Position numbers and translations under genes: made by a program
Notes under the pieces: generated by a model
What the model was told of the DNA's origin: nothing
Seen by the model: only the letters and a program-made list of their open reading frames with translations
Databases searched by the model: none
Shown here: positions 16,123-26,209 of the stretch, one piece after another
How positions within the stretch are numbered: the first letter of the stretch is position 1
How the letters are laid out: every line of letters begins with the position of its first letter
DNA from: an uncultured Prevotella sp.
Lineage (GTDB): Bacteria; Bacteroidota; Bacteroidia; Bacteroidales; Bacteroidaceae
Assembly (NCBI GenBank): GCA_946998295.1
Contig: CAMPYS010000010.1
Coordinates: 1 to 51,634, forward strand
Direction of reading: 5' to 3'
Length of the DNA stretch: 51,634 nt

Positions 16123-16944
16123 ATGGCAAGAAAAGACCCAAAAGATTTAGCTGTTGAAGAGAAGCTAAAGAATCTTTACCAATTACAGATGACATTATCA
16201 GCTATTGATGCAAAGCGTGAGTTACGTGGAGAATTACCTTTGGAGGTTAGAGACCTTGAGGACGAGATAGCAGGACTTCGCACCCGTATAGAAAACTTGA
16301 AAGCCGAGATAGCAGATTATCGTAAAGCTGTAACTCAAAAAAAAGCAGATATAGATCGTGCTAATATAAGTTTGGAACGTTATCACAAACAGATAGACGA
16401 AGTTGCTAACAATAGAGAATACGACATGTTAAGCAAAGAAATAGAGTTTCAAACCTTAGAGGTAGAGCTATGTAAGAAAAAAATAGACGAAGCTCAAGTT
16501 ATTATATCAGAGAAAACAGAAAAACTTGCACATAGCGAGTCAATGCTTAAAGAACGAATAAAAGACTTTGAAGCAAAGCGTTCAGAGTTAGAGGATATAA
16601 TGCAAGAGACACGCGATGAGGAGGAAAACCTAAAAGATAGAGCTAATGAAATAGAAACAAATATAGATCATAGCTTGTTACGTAGTTTTAAGCGTATACG
16701 TAAAGGAGCAAGAAATGGGCTTGGCATAGTATATGTACAACGTGATGCTTGTGGAGGTTGTTTCAATAAAATACCACCACAGCGACAATTAGATATTCGT
16801 ATGCATAAAAAGATAATAGTATGCGAGTATTGTGGGCGTATCCTTATAGATCCAGATTTAGCAGGTGTTAAACAAAATAGTACAGACGAAAAGCCTAAGA
16901 AACGTCGTGTATCACGTAAGAAGAAGGAAGAGACAGCGGAATAA
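16123..16944 (+). CDS. Coiled-coil C4 zinc-ribbon protein
   Basis: The 273-residue protein has a long coiled coil from about 10 to 185, rich in Glu, Lys and Arg. A zinc ribbon follows with CGGC and CEYC pairs (about 210-240) around NKIPPQRQLDIR, then a basic tail ending KKRRVSRKKKEE. This is the CT398/HP0958 type, a family of coiled-coil hairpin proteins proposed as chaperones or RNA/protein-binding factors. Its adjacency to nif3 fits other Bacteroidota. The biochemical role is unknown. Confidence 0.85.
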   Translation: MARKDPKDLAVEEKLKNLYQLQMTLSAIDAKRELRGELPLEVRDLEDEIAGLRTRIENLKAEIADYRKAVTQKKADIDRANISLERYHKQIDEVANNREYDMLSKEIEFQTLEVELCKKKIDEAQVIISEKTEKLAHSESMLKERIKDFEAKRSELEDIMQETRDEEENLKDRANEIETNIDHSLLRSFKRIRKGARNGLGIVYVQRDACGGCFNKIPPQRQLDIRMHKKIIVCEYCGRILIDPDLAGVKQNSTDEKPKKRRVSRKKKEETAE

Positions 16945-16980
16945 AAATTCTGCTCTCTTTTGTAAATAAAACAGTAATAT

Positions 16981-18228
16981 ATGCTAAAATACAAAATAGC
17001 AGTAGCAGGTACAGGCTATGTCGGGTTAAGCATAGCCACCCTGTTAAGTCAAAACAATCAAGTAGAAGCGGTAGATATAGTACCAGAAAAAGTAGACTTG
17101 ATAAACAACCATAAGTCTCCTATAAAAGACGAATATATAGAAAAATATTTATTAGAAAAAAAATTACACTTAAAAGCTACTCTAAATGGTGAGAAGGCAT
17201 ATACCAATGCAAACTACATAGTTATAGCCACTCCTACAAACTATGATCCAATGCGAAACTACTTTGATACCACAAGTGTTGAAGACGTAGTGGAACAAGT
17301 AATAAAAGTTAATCCCCAAGCAACTATAGTAATAAAATCTACAGTACCTGTAGGTTATACTGCTGGATTGATAAAACGTTATAACCATACCAATATAATA
17401 TTTGTCCCTGAGTTTTTGCGTGAAAGTAAAGCTCTATACGATAACCTATACCCAAGTAGGATAATTGTAGGACATGATAAAAATAACAAACAGATGGCAG
17501 AAGCTGCAAAATCTTTTGCAGCTTTACTTCAAGACGGAGCTATAAAGAAAAATATACCTACACTATTTATGGGACTAACAGAGGCAGAGGCTGTAAAACT
17601 CTTCTCTAATACATATTTAGCACTAAGGGTAAGCTATTTTAATGAACTTGATACATACGCAGAAGTAAAGGGGCTTGATACAGCAGATATAATAAAAGGT
17701 GTATGTTATGATAGCCGTATAGGAGATTTCTATAATAATCCTTCTTTTGGATATGGAGGCTACTGTCTACCAAAAGATACAAAACAGTTACTTGCTAATT
17801 ATCAAGACGTACCAGAAAACTTGATACAAGCTATAGTAGAAAGCAATAGAACTCGCAAAGATTTTATAGCAGATAAAGTTTTAAATCTTGCAGGTTATTA
17901 TGATTATACTTCACATGGAAATTACAACCCACATGAAGAAAAGAAATGCACCATAGGTGTGTTTAGATTAACAATGAAATCTAATAGCGATAACTTTAGG
18001 CAAAGTTCTATACAAGGTGTGATGAAACGAATAAAAGCCAAAGGAGCAGAGATAATTATATATGAACCAACTTTAGAAGATGGTATAACCTTCTTTGGCA
18101 GTAAGGTGGTAAATGACCTTAATAAATTCAAGTCTTTAAGCGATAAAATAATTGCTAATCGCTACGATAGTTGTCTTAACGATGTAAAGACTAAGGTTTA
18201 CACAAGAGATATATTTCAGTGTGATTAA
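16981..18228 (+). CDS. ugd: UDP-glucose 6-dehydrogenase
   Basis: The enzyme oxidises UDP-glucose to UDP-glucuronate in two NAD-dependent steps, supplying capsule or polysaccharide precursors. The 415-residue protein begins with the Rossmann motif VAGTGYVG, has KSTVPVGYT and VPEFLRE in the first domain, and the catalytic cysteine C262 in GYGGYCLPKDT. The length and motifs fit the short Klebsiella/E. coli-type Ugd. A distinct UDP-sugar substrate cannot be excluded. It starts 36 bp after the zinc-ribbon gene and may be in the same unit. Confidence 0.9.
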   Translation: MLKYKIAVAGTGYVGLSIATLLSQNNQVEAVDIVPEKVDLINNHKSPIKDEYIEKYLLEKKLHLKATLNGEKAYTNANYIVIATPTNYDPMRNYFDTTSVEDVVEQVIKVNPQATIVIKSTVPVGYTAGLIKRYNHTNIIFVPEFLRESKALYDNLYPSRIIVGHDKNNKQMAEAAKSFAALLQDGAIKKNIPTLFMGLTEAEAVKLFSNTYLALRVSYFNELDTYAEVKGLDTADIIKGVCYDSRIGDFYNNPSFGYGGYCLPKDTKQLLANYQDVPENLIQAIVESNRTRKDFIADKVLNLAGYYDYTSHGNYNPHEEKKCTIGVFRLTMKSNSDNFRQSSIQGVMKRIKAKGAEIIIYEPTLEDGITFFGSKVVNDLNKFKSLSDKIIANRYDSCLNDVKTKVYTRDIFQCD

Positions 18229-18260
18229 AAAAACATATAATATCTATACAGAATAAAGCC

Positions 18261-20102
18261 ATGAAAGTGTGTATAGCCGAAAAACCAAGTGTTGCACGCG
18301 ATATAGCACGTATAATCGGAGCTACAAAGTCAAAGCAAGGATATATTGAAGGAAACGGATACCAAGTAACGTGGACTTTTGGACATCTGTGCGAATTAAA
18401 AGAACCAAGAGAATATCAACCTAATTGGAAACACTGGAGTTTGGCAGCTTTACCCATGATACCAAATAGATTTGGAATAAAACTGATAGAAAATGAAGGA
18501 ATAGCAAAACAATTTGCTATTATAGAAAAACTATTTAAGAATGCAGACGAAATAATAAACTGTGGTGATGCTGGACAAGAAGGAGAGTTAATACAGCGGT
18601 GGGTAATGCTGAAAGCTAAAGTAACTTGCCCCGTAAAACGTCTATGGATTTCATCAATGACGGATGAGGCTATAAAACAAGGTTTTGCCACTCTTAAACC
18701 ACAAGATTGTTATAAGAATTTATATATGGCAGGACTTTCTCGCGCTATAGGTGATTGGTTGTTAGGACTAAATGCTACACGTCTTTACACATTAAAGTAT
18801 ACAGGTAATAACTTTAGACACGATGGAAAAATATTGTCTATCGGTAGGGTGCAAACCCCAACACTTGCACTGATAGTAAAAAGAGATAAAGAGATAGCAG
18901 AGTTTAAACCAGAACCATATTGGGTATTAGCAACAATATATCGTGAAACACAATTTACAGCAACAAAAGGAAAGTTTGCAACTAAAGAAGAAGGTGAACA
19001 AGCTTTTTCTTTAATTGAAGAAAAGGATTTTATAGTAAAAGACCAAAATAAAAAGAAAGGAACAGAGCAACCAAAACCTCTTTATGATTTAACTTCTTTG
19101 CAAGTTGATTGTAATAAAAAATTTGGTTTAACAGCAGAAACAACATTAAACACAATACAAGGTCTGTATGAACGCAAGTTAACTACATATCCACGTGTAG
19201 ACACACAATATCTTACAGATGATATTTATAAACAATGTCCAAAGATAATGAATTCACTTTATAAAATAAAATTTAGCGGGCAGCAGCCTTACTCTTTGAT
19301 AGTAAAGGCTTTAAGTGGAGTTCCATTACCTAAGACTAAAAATGTTTTTGATAACTCAAAAGTTACAGACCACCATGCAATAATTCCAACAAACGTAGTA
19401 CCAAAAGAACTTACAGATATAGAACGAAAAGTGTACGATTTAATAGCGAGACGTTTTATTGCAGCTTTCTATCCAAGTTGTAAGTTTTCTACAACTACTG
19501 TTTTGGGCAAAGTAGATAAAATAGAGTTTAAGACTGTAGGGAAAGAGATTATAGACGAAGGTTGGCATAAGGTATATGCAGAGAGTATAGAAGAAAATCA
19601 ACATAATACAAGTAAAGAACAAGAAAAAATATTACCTAAATTTGAAGTTGGAGAAAGAGGACAACATAAACCGACATTAACAGAAAAACAAACTACAGCA
19701 CCAAAACATTTTACAGAAGCCTCTTTACTGAGAGCTATGGAAACAGCAGGTAAACTAACTACAGACGAGACATTAAGAGCAGCATTAAAAGAAAACGGTA
19801 TAGGGAGACCATCTTCACGAGCAAGTATAATAGAAACATTATTCAAGAGAAACTATATAAAGAGAAAGAAAAAAAACATTCTTTCAACAGATACAGGGCA
19901 AACCCTTATTAATATAATTAAAGACCCATTATTGACATCTGTAGAACTTACAGGGATATGGGAGAAAAAGCTAAGAGATATTGCTCAAGATAAGTATAAT
20001 CCAAAAAAGTTTATTGAAGAATTAAAAACACAAATAAATGAGATAGTAATAGACGTTTTGTCGGATAATACGAATAAGAAGATTATATCTAATGAAAACT
20101 AA
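18261..20102 (+). CDS. topB: DNA topoisomerase III
   Basis: This is a type IA topoisomerase of 613 residues. An N-terminal Toprim domain begins MKVCIAEKPSVARDIA and includes GDAGQEGELI. The active-site tyrosine is Y310 in LTTYPRVDTQYLTDD, with SIGRVQTPTLAL upstream. No C-terminal zinc fingers are present, as usual for TopB. Related enzymes are also carried by Bacteroides conjugative elements, but no conjugation, mobilisation or integrase genes occur here, so I treat it as the chromosomal copy. porE overlaps its 3' end by 11 bases. Confidence 0.92.
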   Translation: MKVCIAEKPSVARDIARIIGATKSKQGYIEGNGYQVTWTFGHLCELKEPREYQPNWKHWSLAALPMIPNRFGIKLIENEGIAKQFAIIEKLFKNADEIINCGDAGQEGELIQRWVMLKAKVTCPVKRLWISSMTDEAIKQGFATLKPQDCYKNLYMAGLSRAIGDWLLGLNATRLYTLKYTGNNFRHDGKILSIGRVQTPTLALIVKRDKEIAEFKPEPYWVLATIYRETQFTATKGKFATKEEGEQAFSLIEEKDFIVKDQNKKKGTEQPKPLYDLTSLQVDCNKKFGLTAETTLNTIQGLYERKLTTYPRVDTQYLTDDIYKQCPKIMNSLYKIKFSGQQPYSLIVKALSGVPLPKTKNVFDNSKVTDHHAIIPTNVVPKELTDIERKVYDLIARRFIAAFYPSCKFSTTTVLGKVDKIEFKTVGKEIIDEGWHKVYAESIEENQHNTSKEQEKILPKFEVGERGQHKPTLTEKQTTAPKHFTEASLLRAMETAGKLTTDETLRAALKENGIGRPSSRASIIETLFKRNYIKRKKKNILSTDTGQTLINIIKDPLLTSVELTGIWEKKLRDIAQDKYNPKKFIEELKTQINEIVIDVLSDNTNKKIISNEN

Positions 20103-22164
20103 TATAACGAAAATATCAAATTATATATTATTATGTATATCTGTAATAATAGTAAGTTGTGGGGCAGACCGTTATATAAATAAAGGAGAACAGCTACAAG
20201 CTATAGGAGAATACTATTCTGCAGCTAACCAATTTAAAAAAGCATATAAACGTACAATACCTAAGGAGCGCGCTAAGCGAGGACAAATAGCAAACAAAAT
20301 GGCTAAATGTTATTTACATATAGGTAATAGTAACCGTGCTATCGCATCGCTAAAAAATGTAATTAGATATAAGCAAGATAATGCAGAAACACATTTAGAC
20401 TTAGCTAAAAACTTAATGAAGTTGGGTTTGTACACAGAAGCTGTAAAAGAGTTTCGGATAGCTGCAGATATGAAGCCTAATAACATTGAAGCAAATAACG
20501 GAATAGCTGAAGCAACTATTGCACCAACTATAAAAAAACAAGGTTCTCATTATATTGTGAAACGAGAACCAAATTTTAATTCACGCTACCAAGACTATTC
20601 TCCTATGTTCTATGGAGATCAATATAATCAATTATACTTTACATCTACAAGAAGTGAAGCTCAAGGCAATGAGTTAAGCGGAATAACAGGAACTAAGCCT
20701 GGAGATATTTTTATAAGTGAAAAGAATGATAAAGGGAAATGGTCTATTCCTAAACCTTTAAAAGGTGGAATAAATACACCAGATGATGAAGGAGTAACAG
20801 CATTTACTCCTGATGGCAAGGAAATGTATTTGACACAATGTATTACAGATAATAATTATCCACGTTACGCACAGATAGTTGTTAGCAAACGGTCAGATGC
20901 TACATGGAGTAAAGCAAATAAATTAGAGATAAGCAAAGATACATTATCCAACTTTGCGCATCCTGCTTTATCACCTGATGGTAAATGGCTTTATTTTGTT
21001 AGTGATATGCCAGGGGGAAAGGGAGGAAAAGATATATGGAGAATACGTATACAAGGTGATATTTTAGGTGGAGTAGAGAATTTAGGCTCACCTATAAATA
21101 CACCTAATGATGAAATGTTTCCGACTTTCAGACCTAATGGAGACCTTTATTTTTCGTCAGATGGACATGGAGGACTTGGTGGGCTTGATATTTTCATAGC
21201 AAAAGTAGGAAAAGATAAACGATACCATATAGAACATCCAGGATATCCTTTAAACTCTCAAGGTGATGACTTTGGTATGACCTTTGAAGGACTTCATAAT
21301 CGAGGTTTTTTTTCATCTAATAGAGGAGATGCAAAAGGATGGGATCATATTTATAGCTTTGAGCTACCTGAGGTAATTCAAATAGTTAAAGGATGGGTAT
21401 ATGAGCGAGATGGCTATGAGCTTCCTACAGCTGAAGTATATGTTGTTGGAGATGATGGTACAAATAAAAAGATTTTAGTGAAAAGTGATGGCTCGTTTGA
21501 AGTAGAAATACAACCAAACGTTAACTATATATTTTTAGCAACATGCAACGGATACTTGAACCATAAAGAAGAATTGAGAGTAGACCCTGTAACAGAATCT
21601 AAAGACTATACAATACAATTTCCATTAGCAAATATTAAAGTGCCTGTATTAATAGATAATATATTTTATGACTTTGATAAAGCAACATTACGTCCAGAAT
21701 CAAAAAAGGCATTAGATGAACTTATAAAATTATTAAATGAAAATCCTAATGTAACTATAGAATTATCAGCACATACAGACTATAAAGGGTCTGCAGAATA
21801 TAATAAAAAACTGTCACAGCGTAGAGCAGATAGTGTTGTAAAATATCTTATAGAACACGGAATAAGTATGAAGCGATTAACCCCAGTAGGTTATGGAAAA
21901 GAACGACCTAAGGTGATAAAACGTAAAATAGCAGAAAAGTTTAAGTGGGCCAAAGAAGGAGATATTTTAACAGAGGAGTATATAAAAAAACTTGAAGTTA
22001 AACAGCAGGAAGAAGCTAATCAACTAAATAGACGAACAGAATTTAGAGTTTTACGTACTACTTATGGTATGTTTGATGAAAAAGGAAAACTTAAACCAAC
22101 TGTTAACTCACCAAAAAAGCAAAATACTACAAGTGAAAATGATATAATTATAGATATGAATTAA
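20092..22164 (+). CDS. porE: T9SS outer-membrane lipoprotein PorE
   Basis: The 690-residue lipoprotein (lipobox IVSC, C23) shows four modules in the order described for PorE: TPR repeats (about 28-150), a PD40-type beta-propeller (about 170-440, repeated DGKWLYF / GGLGGLDIF blades), a carboxypeptidase-regulatory-like domain (about 450-540) and a C-terminal OmpA domain with NIFYDFDKATLRPESKKALDEL and the peptidoglycan-binding SQRRADSVVKYL. PorE is thought to anchor the T9SS to peptidoglycan. Peg-like OmpA lipoproteins with the same architecture but other roles are the main alternative. Its start lies within topB. Confidence 0.85.
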   Translation: MKTNITKISNYILLCISVIIVSCGADRYINKGEQLQAIGEYYSAANQFKKAYKRTIPKERAKRGQIANKMAKCYLHIGNSNRAIASLKNVIRYKQDNAETHLDLAKNLMKLGLYTEAVKEFRIAADMKPNNIEANNGIAEATIAPTIKKQGSHYIVKREPNFNSRYQDYSPMFYGDQYNQLYFTSTRSEAQGNELSGITGTKPGDIFISEKNDKGKWSIPKPLKGGINTPDDEGVTAFTPDGKEMYLTQCITDNNYPRYAQIVVSKRSDATWSKANKLEISKDTLSNFAHPALSPDGKWLYFVSDMPGGKGGKDIWRIRIQGDILGGVENLGSPINTPNDEMFPTFRPNGDLYFSSDGHGGLGGLDIFIAKVGKDKRYHIEHPGYPLNSQGDDFGMTFEGLHNRGFFSSNRGDAKGWDHIYSFELPEVIQIVKGWVYERDGYELPTAEVYVVGDDGTNKKILVKSDGSFEVEIQPNVNYIFLATCNGYLNHKEELRVDPVTESKDYTIQFPLANIKVPVLIDNIFYDFDKATLRPESKKALDELIKLLNENPNVTIELSAHTDYKGSAEYNKKLSQRRADSVVKYLIEHGISMKRLTPVGYGKERPKVIKRKIAEKFKWAKEGDILTEEYIKKLEVKQQEEANQLNRRTEFRVLRTTYGMFDEKGKLKPTVNSPKKQNTTSENDIIIDMN

Positions 22165-22179
22165 CCATAAGATATATTT

Positions 22180-23490
22180 ATGTCCAATATCAAGGAAGAA
22201 AAAAAGTTGCCTAACGGCTTTGAATCTTTGTTAAAACCAATTATAGGTGATAGTTATTTTGAAGCATTTAAGATTGCAATGTCAGATAATCCATCTGTAA
22301 GTATAAGACTAAATAAATTTAAAACAAAAGACGAATGGAAAATAGCAGAATACTTAAACCCGCAACCAATACCTTGGTGTGAGGAAGGCTATTATTTGTC
22401 TTCACGTCCAAACTTTACATTTGACCCATTATTTCATGCAGGTTTTTACTATGTTCAAGATGCTGCATCAATGTTCATATCATATATATTAAAGAATGTA
22501 GTAAAAGACCCTGTTTTACTTCTTGATTTATGTGCAGCTCCAGGAGGAAAAACAATATGTGCAAGAAGTAGTTTGCCACCAAAAAGCTTAGTTATATCAA
22601 ATGAAGCAATAACAAAACGAGCAAATATATTAGTTGAGAATGTTAAGAAATTTGGACATCCTGATGTTATAGTTACTAACAATTATCCACGAGATTATCA
22701 TAAAGCTAAGCTAAAAGCAGATATAGTGATAGCAGATGTTCCTTGTTCTGGAGAGGGAATGTTTAGGAAAGAACAACACGCTATAGAACAATGGGAACCT
22801 AAACTTGTAGATGCTTGTGCAAAATTACAACGAAGTATAATAAAAGATATATGGGATAATATAGTTGAAGGAGGTTATTTAATTTATTCTACTTGTACGT
22901 TAAATACAAAAGAAAATGAAGAAAATATACAGTGGATACTTAGAGAGTTTAATGCTGAAACTGTTGATATACCTATAACAAAGAAATGGAATATAGTTGG
23001 TTCACTGATAGATACAACTTTGAATGTTTATAGATTTATACCAGGAGTAACAAAAACAGAAGGTCTATTTATTACAGTGATAAAGAAAAAAGGAAATAAA
23101 TTTGGGTCTGCATTTGAAAAAATAGGGGCTAATGTTACAAAGTACTTATCCAAATTAAATATAATGTTTACAGGAAAAGAAAAAGGGATAGTAAAGGGAG
23201 GCAAAATATTTCCACCTCAAAGTGAGGCTTTATCAATAATTAGAACTGATAATACTGTAATAAAAGTAGATGTTGACTATGACACTATAATGAAATATCT
23301 TAGGAGAGAGTCTATAGTTTTTAAAGAAACTATACCTAAAGGCATAATACTATTAACTTATAAAAAACAACCGATAGGATTTATAAATAATATATGTACT
23401 CGGGCTAATAATCTGTACCCACAAGAATGGAGGATTAGGAGTAGTTATATACCAACAGATCCTATAGAAATAATTGAACATAAAAACTGA
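22180..23490 (+). CDS. RsmF/NOL1-type rRNA cytosine-C5 methyltransferase
   Basis: This SAM-dependent methyltransferase has 436 residues. The SAM-binding motif is LLDLCAAPGGKT, and the two catalytic-cysteine motifs are DVPCSGEGMFRK and STCTLNTKENEENI. The C-terminal region (about 300-436) is a PUA-like RNA-binding domain of the RsmF type. It probably makes an m5C in rRNA, though the exact site cannot be inferred. It begins 15 bp after porE and ends 4 bp before the chosen thyA start. Confidence 0.88.
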   Translation: MSNIKEEKKLPNGFESLLKPIIGDSYFEAFKIAMSDNPSVSIRLNKFKTKDEWKIAEYLNPQPIPWCEEGYYLSSRPNFTFDPLFHAGFYYVQDAASMFISYILKNVVKDPVLLLDLCAAPGGKTICARSSLPPKSLVISNEAITKRANILVENVKKFGHPDVIVTNNYPRDYHKAKLKADIVIADVPCSGEGMFRKEQHAIEQWEPKLVDACAKLQRSIIKDIWDNIVEGGYLIYSTCTLNTKENEENIQWILREFNAETVDIPITKKWNIVGSLIDTTLNVYRFIPGVTKTEGLFITVIKKKGNKFGSAFEKIGANVTKYLSKLNIMFTGKEKGIVKGGKIFPPQSEALSIIRTDNTVIKVDVDYDTIMKYLRRESIVFKETIPKGIILLTYKKQPIGFINNICTRANNLYPQEWRIRSSYIPTDPIEIIEHKN

Positions 23491-23494
23491 AATA

Positions 23495-24289
23495 ATGGAA
23501 CAGTATCTTTCACTTCTTAAAAAAATAATAACAACAGGGGTACCCAAAAACGATAGGACGGGTACAGGTACGCTATCTATTTTTGGCAATCAAATGCGTT
23601 TTGATTTGAGTAAAGGTTTTCCCTTACTAACAACCAAAAAATTACACCTTAAAAGTATAATATATGAACTACTTTGGTTTTTAAGAGGCGATACAAATAT
23701 TAAATACCTTAGAGAAAATGGGGTAAGTATATGGAATGAATGGGCAGATGAAAATGGAAATTTAGGCCCTGTATATGGGCATCAATGGAGGTCGTGGACA
23801 GATAAGGATGGTAAAACAATAGATCAAATTAGTAATGTTGTTGAACAAATAAAAAAGAATCCCAACTCTCGACGACTTATAGTTACAGCCTGGAATCCTG
23901 CTGAAGTTGATGAAATGGCATTACCTCCGTGTCATTGCTTATTCCAGTTTTATGTTGCAAATGGAAAATTATCTTTGCAACTTTATCAGCGTTCTGCAGA
24001 TACTTTTTTAGGAGTGCCTTTTAATATAGCTTCCTATGCTCTATTACTAAAAATGATAGCACAAGTAACAGGACTAAAGGAAGGAGAGTTTGTTTATACA
24101 ACAGGCGATACACATCTATATTGTAACCATATAGAACAAGCAAGAATACAATTAAATCGTGTGCCACGACAATTACCATGTATAAATATAAATCCAAAAG
24201 TTAATAGTATATTTGATTTTAAATATTCTGATTTTGAGTTGGTTGGTTATAACCCTTATCCACATATATCAGCAGAAGTGTCAGTATAA
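23495..24289 (+). CDS. thyA: Thymidylate synthase
   Basis: The enzyme converts dUMP to dTMP with methylene-tetrahydrofolate. I use the ATG at 23495 (MEQYLSLLKKI), giving 264 residues, equal to E. coli ThyA. The catalytic cysteine then falls at residue 146 in LPPCHC, the E. coli position. An in-frame ATG at 23474 would overlap the methyltransferase gene and add an unneeded 7 residues. Other motifs: DRTGTGT, QRSADTFLGVPFNIASYA and GDTHLY. It is followed by folA, which regenerates the folate. Confidence 0.96.
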   Translation: MEQYLSLLKKIITTGVPKNDRTGTGTLSIFGNQMRFDLSKGFPLLTTKKLHLKSIIYELLWFLRGDTNIKYLRENGVSIWNEWADENGNLGPVYGHQWRSWTDKDGKTIDQISNVVEQIKKNPNSRRLIVTAWNPAEVDEMALPPCHCLFQFYVANGKLSLQLYQRSADTFLGVPFNIASYALLLKMIAQVTGLKEGEFVYTTGDTHLYCNHIEQARIQLNRVPRQLPCININPKVNSIFDFKYSDFELVGYNPYPHISAEVSV

Positions 24290-24321
24290 AGAATTACATC
24301 TAATTTGAATAATAAGAATCA

Positions 24322-24822
24322 ATGGATATAAATATTATAGCAGCAATAGCAAAGAATGGAGCAATAGGTCTTGATAATAATATGATTTATTTTATAAAAG
24401 AAGACTTAAAGCGGTTTAGACAATTGACAACAGGTAATACTGTGATAATGGGGCGAAAAACTTTCCAGTCTTTACCTAAAGGAGCTTTACCTAATAGAAG
24501 AAATATAGTATTAACACATCTAAAAAATAAATTTGAGGGATGTGATGTTTATAACTCACTTGATGAGGCTTTAAAAACTGTAGAAGCAAATGAGAAAGTA
24601 TTTATAATAGGTGGAGCCAGTGTTTATGCTGAGGCTTTGAAGATAGCGAATAGAATGTATTTGACAGAAATAGATGACATACCATCTAAGGCTGATGTCT
24701 TTTTCCCTGAAGTAAATAAATCTGATTGGAATATAATAAAAAAAGAAGAGCATAAAGCTACAGATACTATACCATCATATTCATTTGTTAATTATGAAAA
24801 GGTAAATAAAAATATAAGATAA
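24322..24822 (+). CDS. folA: Dihydrofolate reductase
   Basis: The 166-residue DHFR has IAAIAKNGAIGLDNNMIY at the N-terminus (a variant of the W-x-L-P loop), GNTVIMGRKTFQSL for NADPH binding and IIGGASVY. It follows thyA by 32 bp, forming the common thyA-folA pair for the thymidylate cycle. The loop after GLDNN lacks the usual tryptophan-proline (reads MIYFIKEDLK), while the acidic substrate-binding residue position (E/D near 28) is kept. Confidence 0.93.
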   Translation: MDINIIAAIAKNGAIGLDNNMIYFIKEDLKRFRQLTTGNTVIMGRKTFQSLPKGALPNRRNIVLTHLKNKFEGCDVYNSLDEALKTVEANEKVFIIGGASVYAEALKIANRMYLTEIDDIPSKADVFFPEVNKSDWNIIKKEEHKATDTIPSYSFVNYEKVNKNIR

Positions 24823-24857
24823 TTATAACTTAGTTATATTATTATAATAAAAACAAT

Positions 24858-24865
24858 TACTTTTG
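24858..24865 (+). promoter_or_regulatory. Likely -7 element of the M64 peptidase gene
   Basis: TACTTTTG lies 32 bases before the ATG at 24898. Confidence 0.5.
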
Positions 24866-24897
24866 TACTTAATACTTAATATCTAAATTTATTAATA

Positions 24898-26199
24898 ATG
24901 AAGAAACTATTATCTATTTTTCTGATACTATCAATAGTATTAGTTTGTAATGCTCAAGATTTTAATAAATATTTTGAAGATGCCACTTTACGCTTAGATT
25001 ATATTTTTTCTGGAAATGTTAATAATCAATTTATATCTATTGATGAATTATCAAAAATACCAAGATGGTATGGTAAGCGTAACCGACTATCGGAGGTGCC
25101 TGTAGAAGGGAATGGTAGGCTAATAGTGAGAGAACTAAATACAAACAAAATATTGTATTATAATTCTTTTTCTACACTGTTTCAAGAATGGTTATCTTAT
25201 GATGAAGCAAAAGTAAAAACAAGAGCTTTTCAAAATGTATTTTTAATGCCATTTCCAAAGGAGAAGGTAAATGTTACAGTAGAATTAAACAACAATAGAA
25301 GAGAAGTAATAGCAAGTTACACTCAAACAGTTGATCCAAATGATATTCTCATACGTAGAATAGGTAATAAAAATATTACACCATACGAAACGCTGCAACA
25401 AGCAGATGATACAACTCGTTGTATACATATAGCATACGTTGCAGAAGGATATACAGATAAAGAAATGCCAATATTCTTAAAAGATTGTCATATAGCTATG
25501 GAGGCATTATTTGCTCATGAACCATTTAAATCTTTAAGAACAAAATTTAATATTATTGCTGTAAAATCAAAATCAAAAGATAGTGGTACATCTGAACCAG
25601 GAAAAGGTCAATGGAAGTCTACAGCATTAAGCTCCAATTTTAATACATTTTATAGTGATCGTTATTTAACAACTCTTCATTTGAAAGATTTACACAATAT
25701 ACTTGCGGGAACACCTTATGAACACATTATTGTATTAGTTAATACAAATAATTATGGGGGAGGTGGTATTTTAAACTCTTATAACCTTTCTATGGCACAT
25801 CATTCGGCATTTAAACCTGTTGTTGTACATGAATTTGGTCATTCTTTTGCAGGACTTGCAGATGAATATGCTTATGGAAACGAACAAATACCAATGTATC
25901 CACATGATATTGAACCTTGGGAAAAAAATATAACTACATTAGTAAATTTTAAAGAAAAATGGAGTAGTATGGTAGATAAAAAAACACCTATACCTACTCC
26001 TGAACCAAATGATCTATATTCAAAGCAAAAAAACAAACATAAGAAATGGAATATAGGGGCTTATGAACCAGCAGGTTATTCTATGCACGGAGTATATAGA
26101 GCTTTTCCTGATTGCAGAATGAGAACAAATACTAATCCTGAGTTTTGTCCTATTTGTCGTAAAGCTATTACAGACGTTATAGATTTTTACACTAAATAA
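24898..26199 (+). CDS. Secreted M64 (IgA-type) metallopeptidase
   Basis: The 433-residue protein has a signal peptide ending CNAQ (about 20), an N-terminal M64 domain, and a zinc peptidase domain with H311EFGH315 followed by SFAGLADEYAYG, the M64 signature. Cysteines near the end (CPICRK) may form a small site. M64 enzymes include the Clostridium ramosum IgA protease, but most Bacteroidota members have no known substrate, so IgA cleavage should not be assumed. It lacks a T9SS C-terminal domain, so it probably stays in the periplasm or uses another route. Confidence 0.88.
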   Translation: MKKLLSIFLILSIVLVCNAQDFNKYFEDATLRLDYIFSGNVNNQFISIDELSKIPRWYGKRNRLSEVPVEGNGRLIVRELNTNKILYYNSFSTLFQEWLSYDEAKVKTRAFQNVFLMPFPKEKVNVTVELNNNRREVIASYTQTVDPNDILIRRIGNKNITPYETLQQADDTTRCIHIAYVAEGYTDKEMPIFLKDCHIAMEALFAHEPFKSLRTKFNIIAVKSKSKDSGTSEPGKGQWKSTALSSNFNTFYSDRYLTTLHLKDLHNILAGTPYEHIIVLVNTNNYGGGGILNSYNLSMAHHSAFKPVVVHEFGHSFAGLADEYAYGNEQIPMYPHDIEPWEKNITTLVNFKEKWSSMVDKKTPIPTPEPNDLYSKQKNKHKKWNIGAYEPAGYSMHGVYRAFPDCRMRTNTNPEFCPICRKAITDVIDFYTK

Positions 26200-26209
26200 A
26201 TTTTATAAA

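Noticed and set aside
18261..20102. topB as part of a conjugative element
   Set aside because: No transfer, mobilisation, integrase or attachment-site features nearby; neighbours are core genes.
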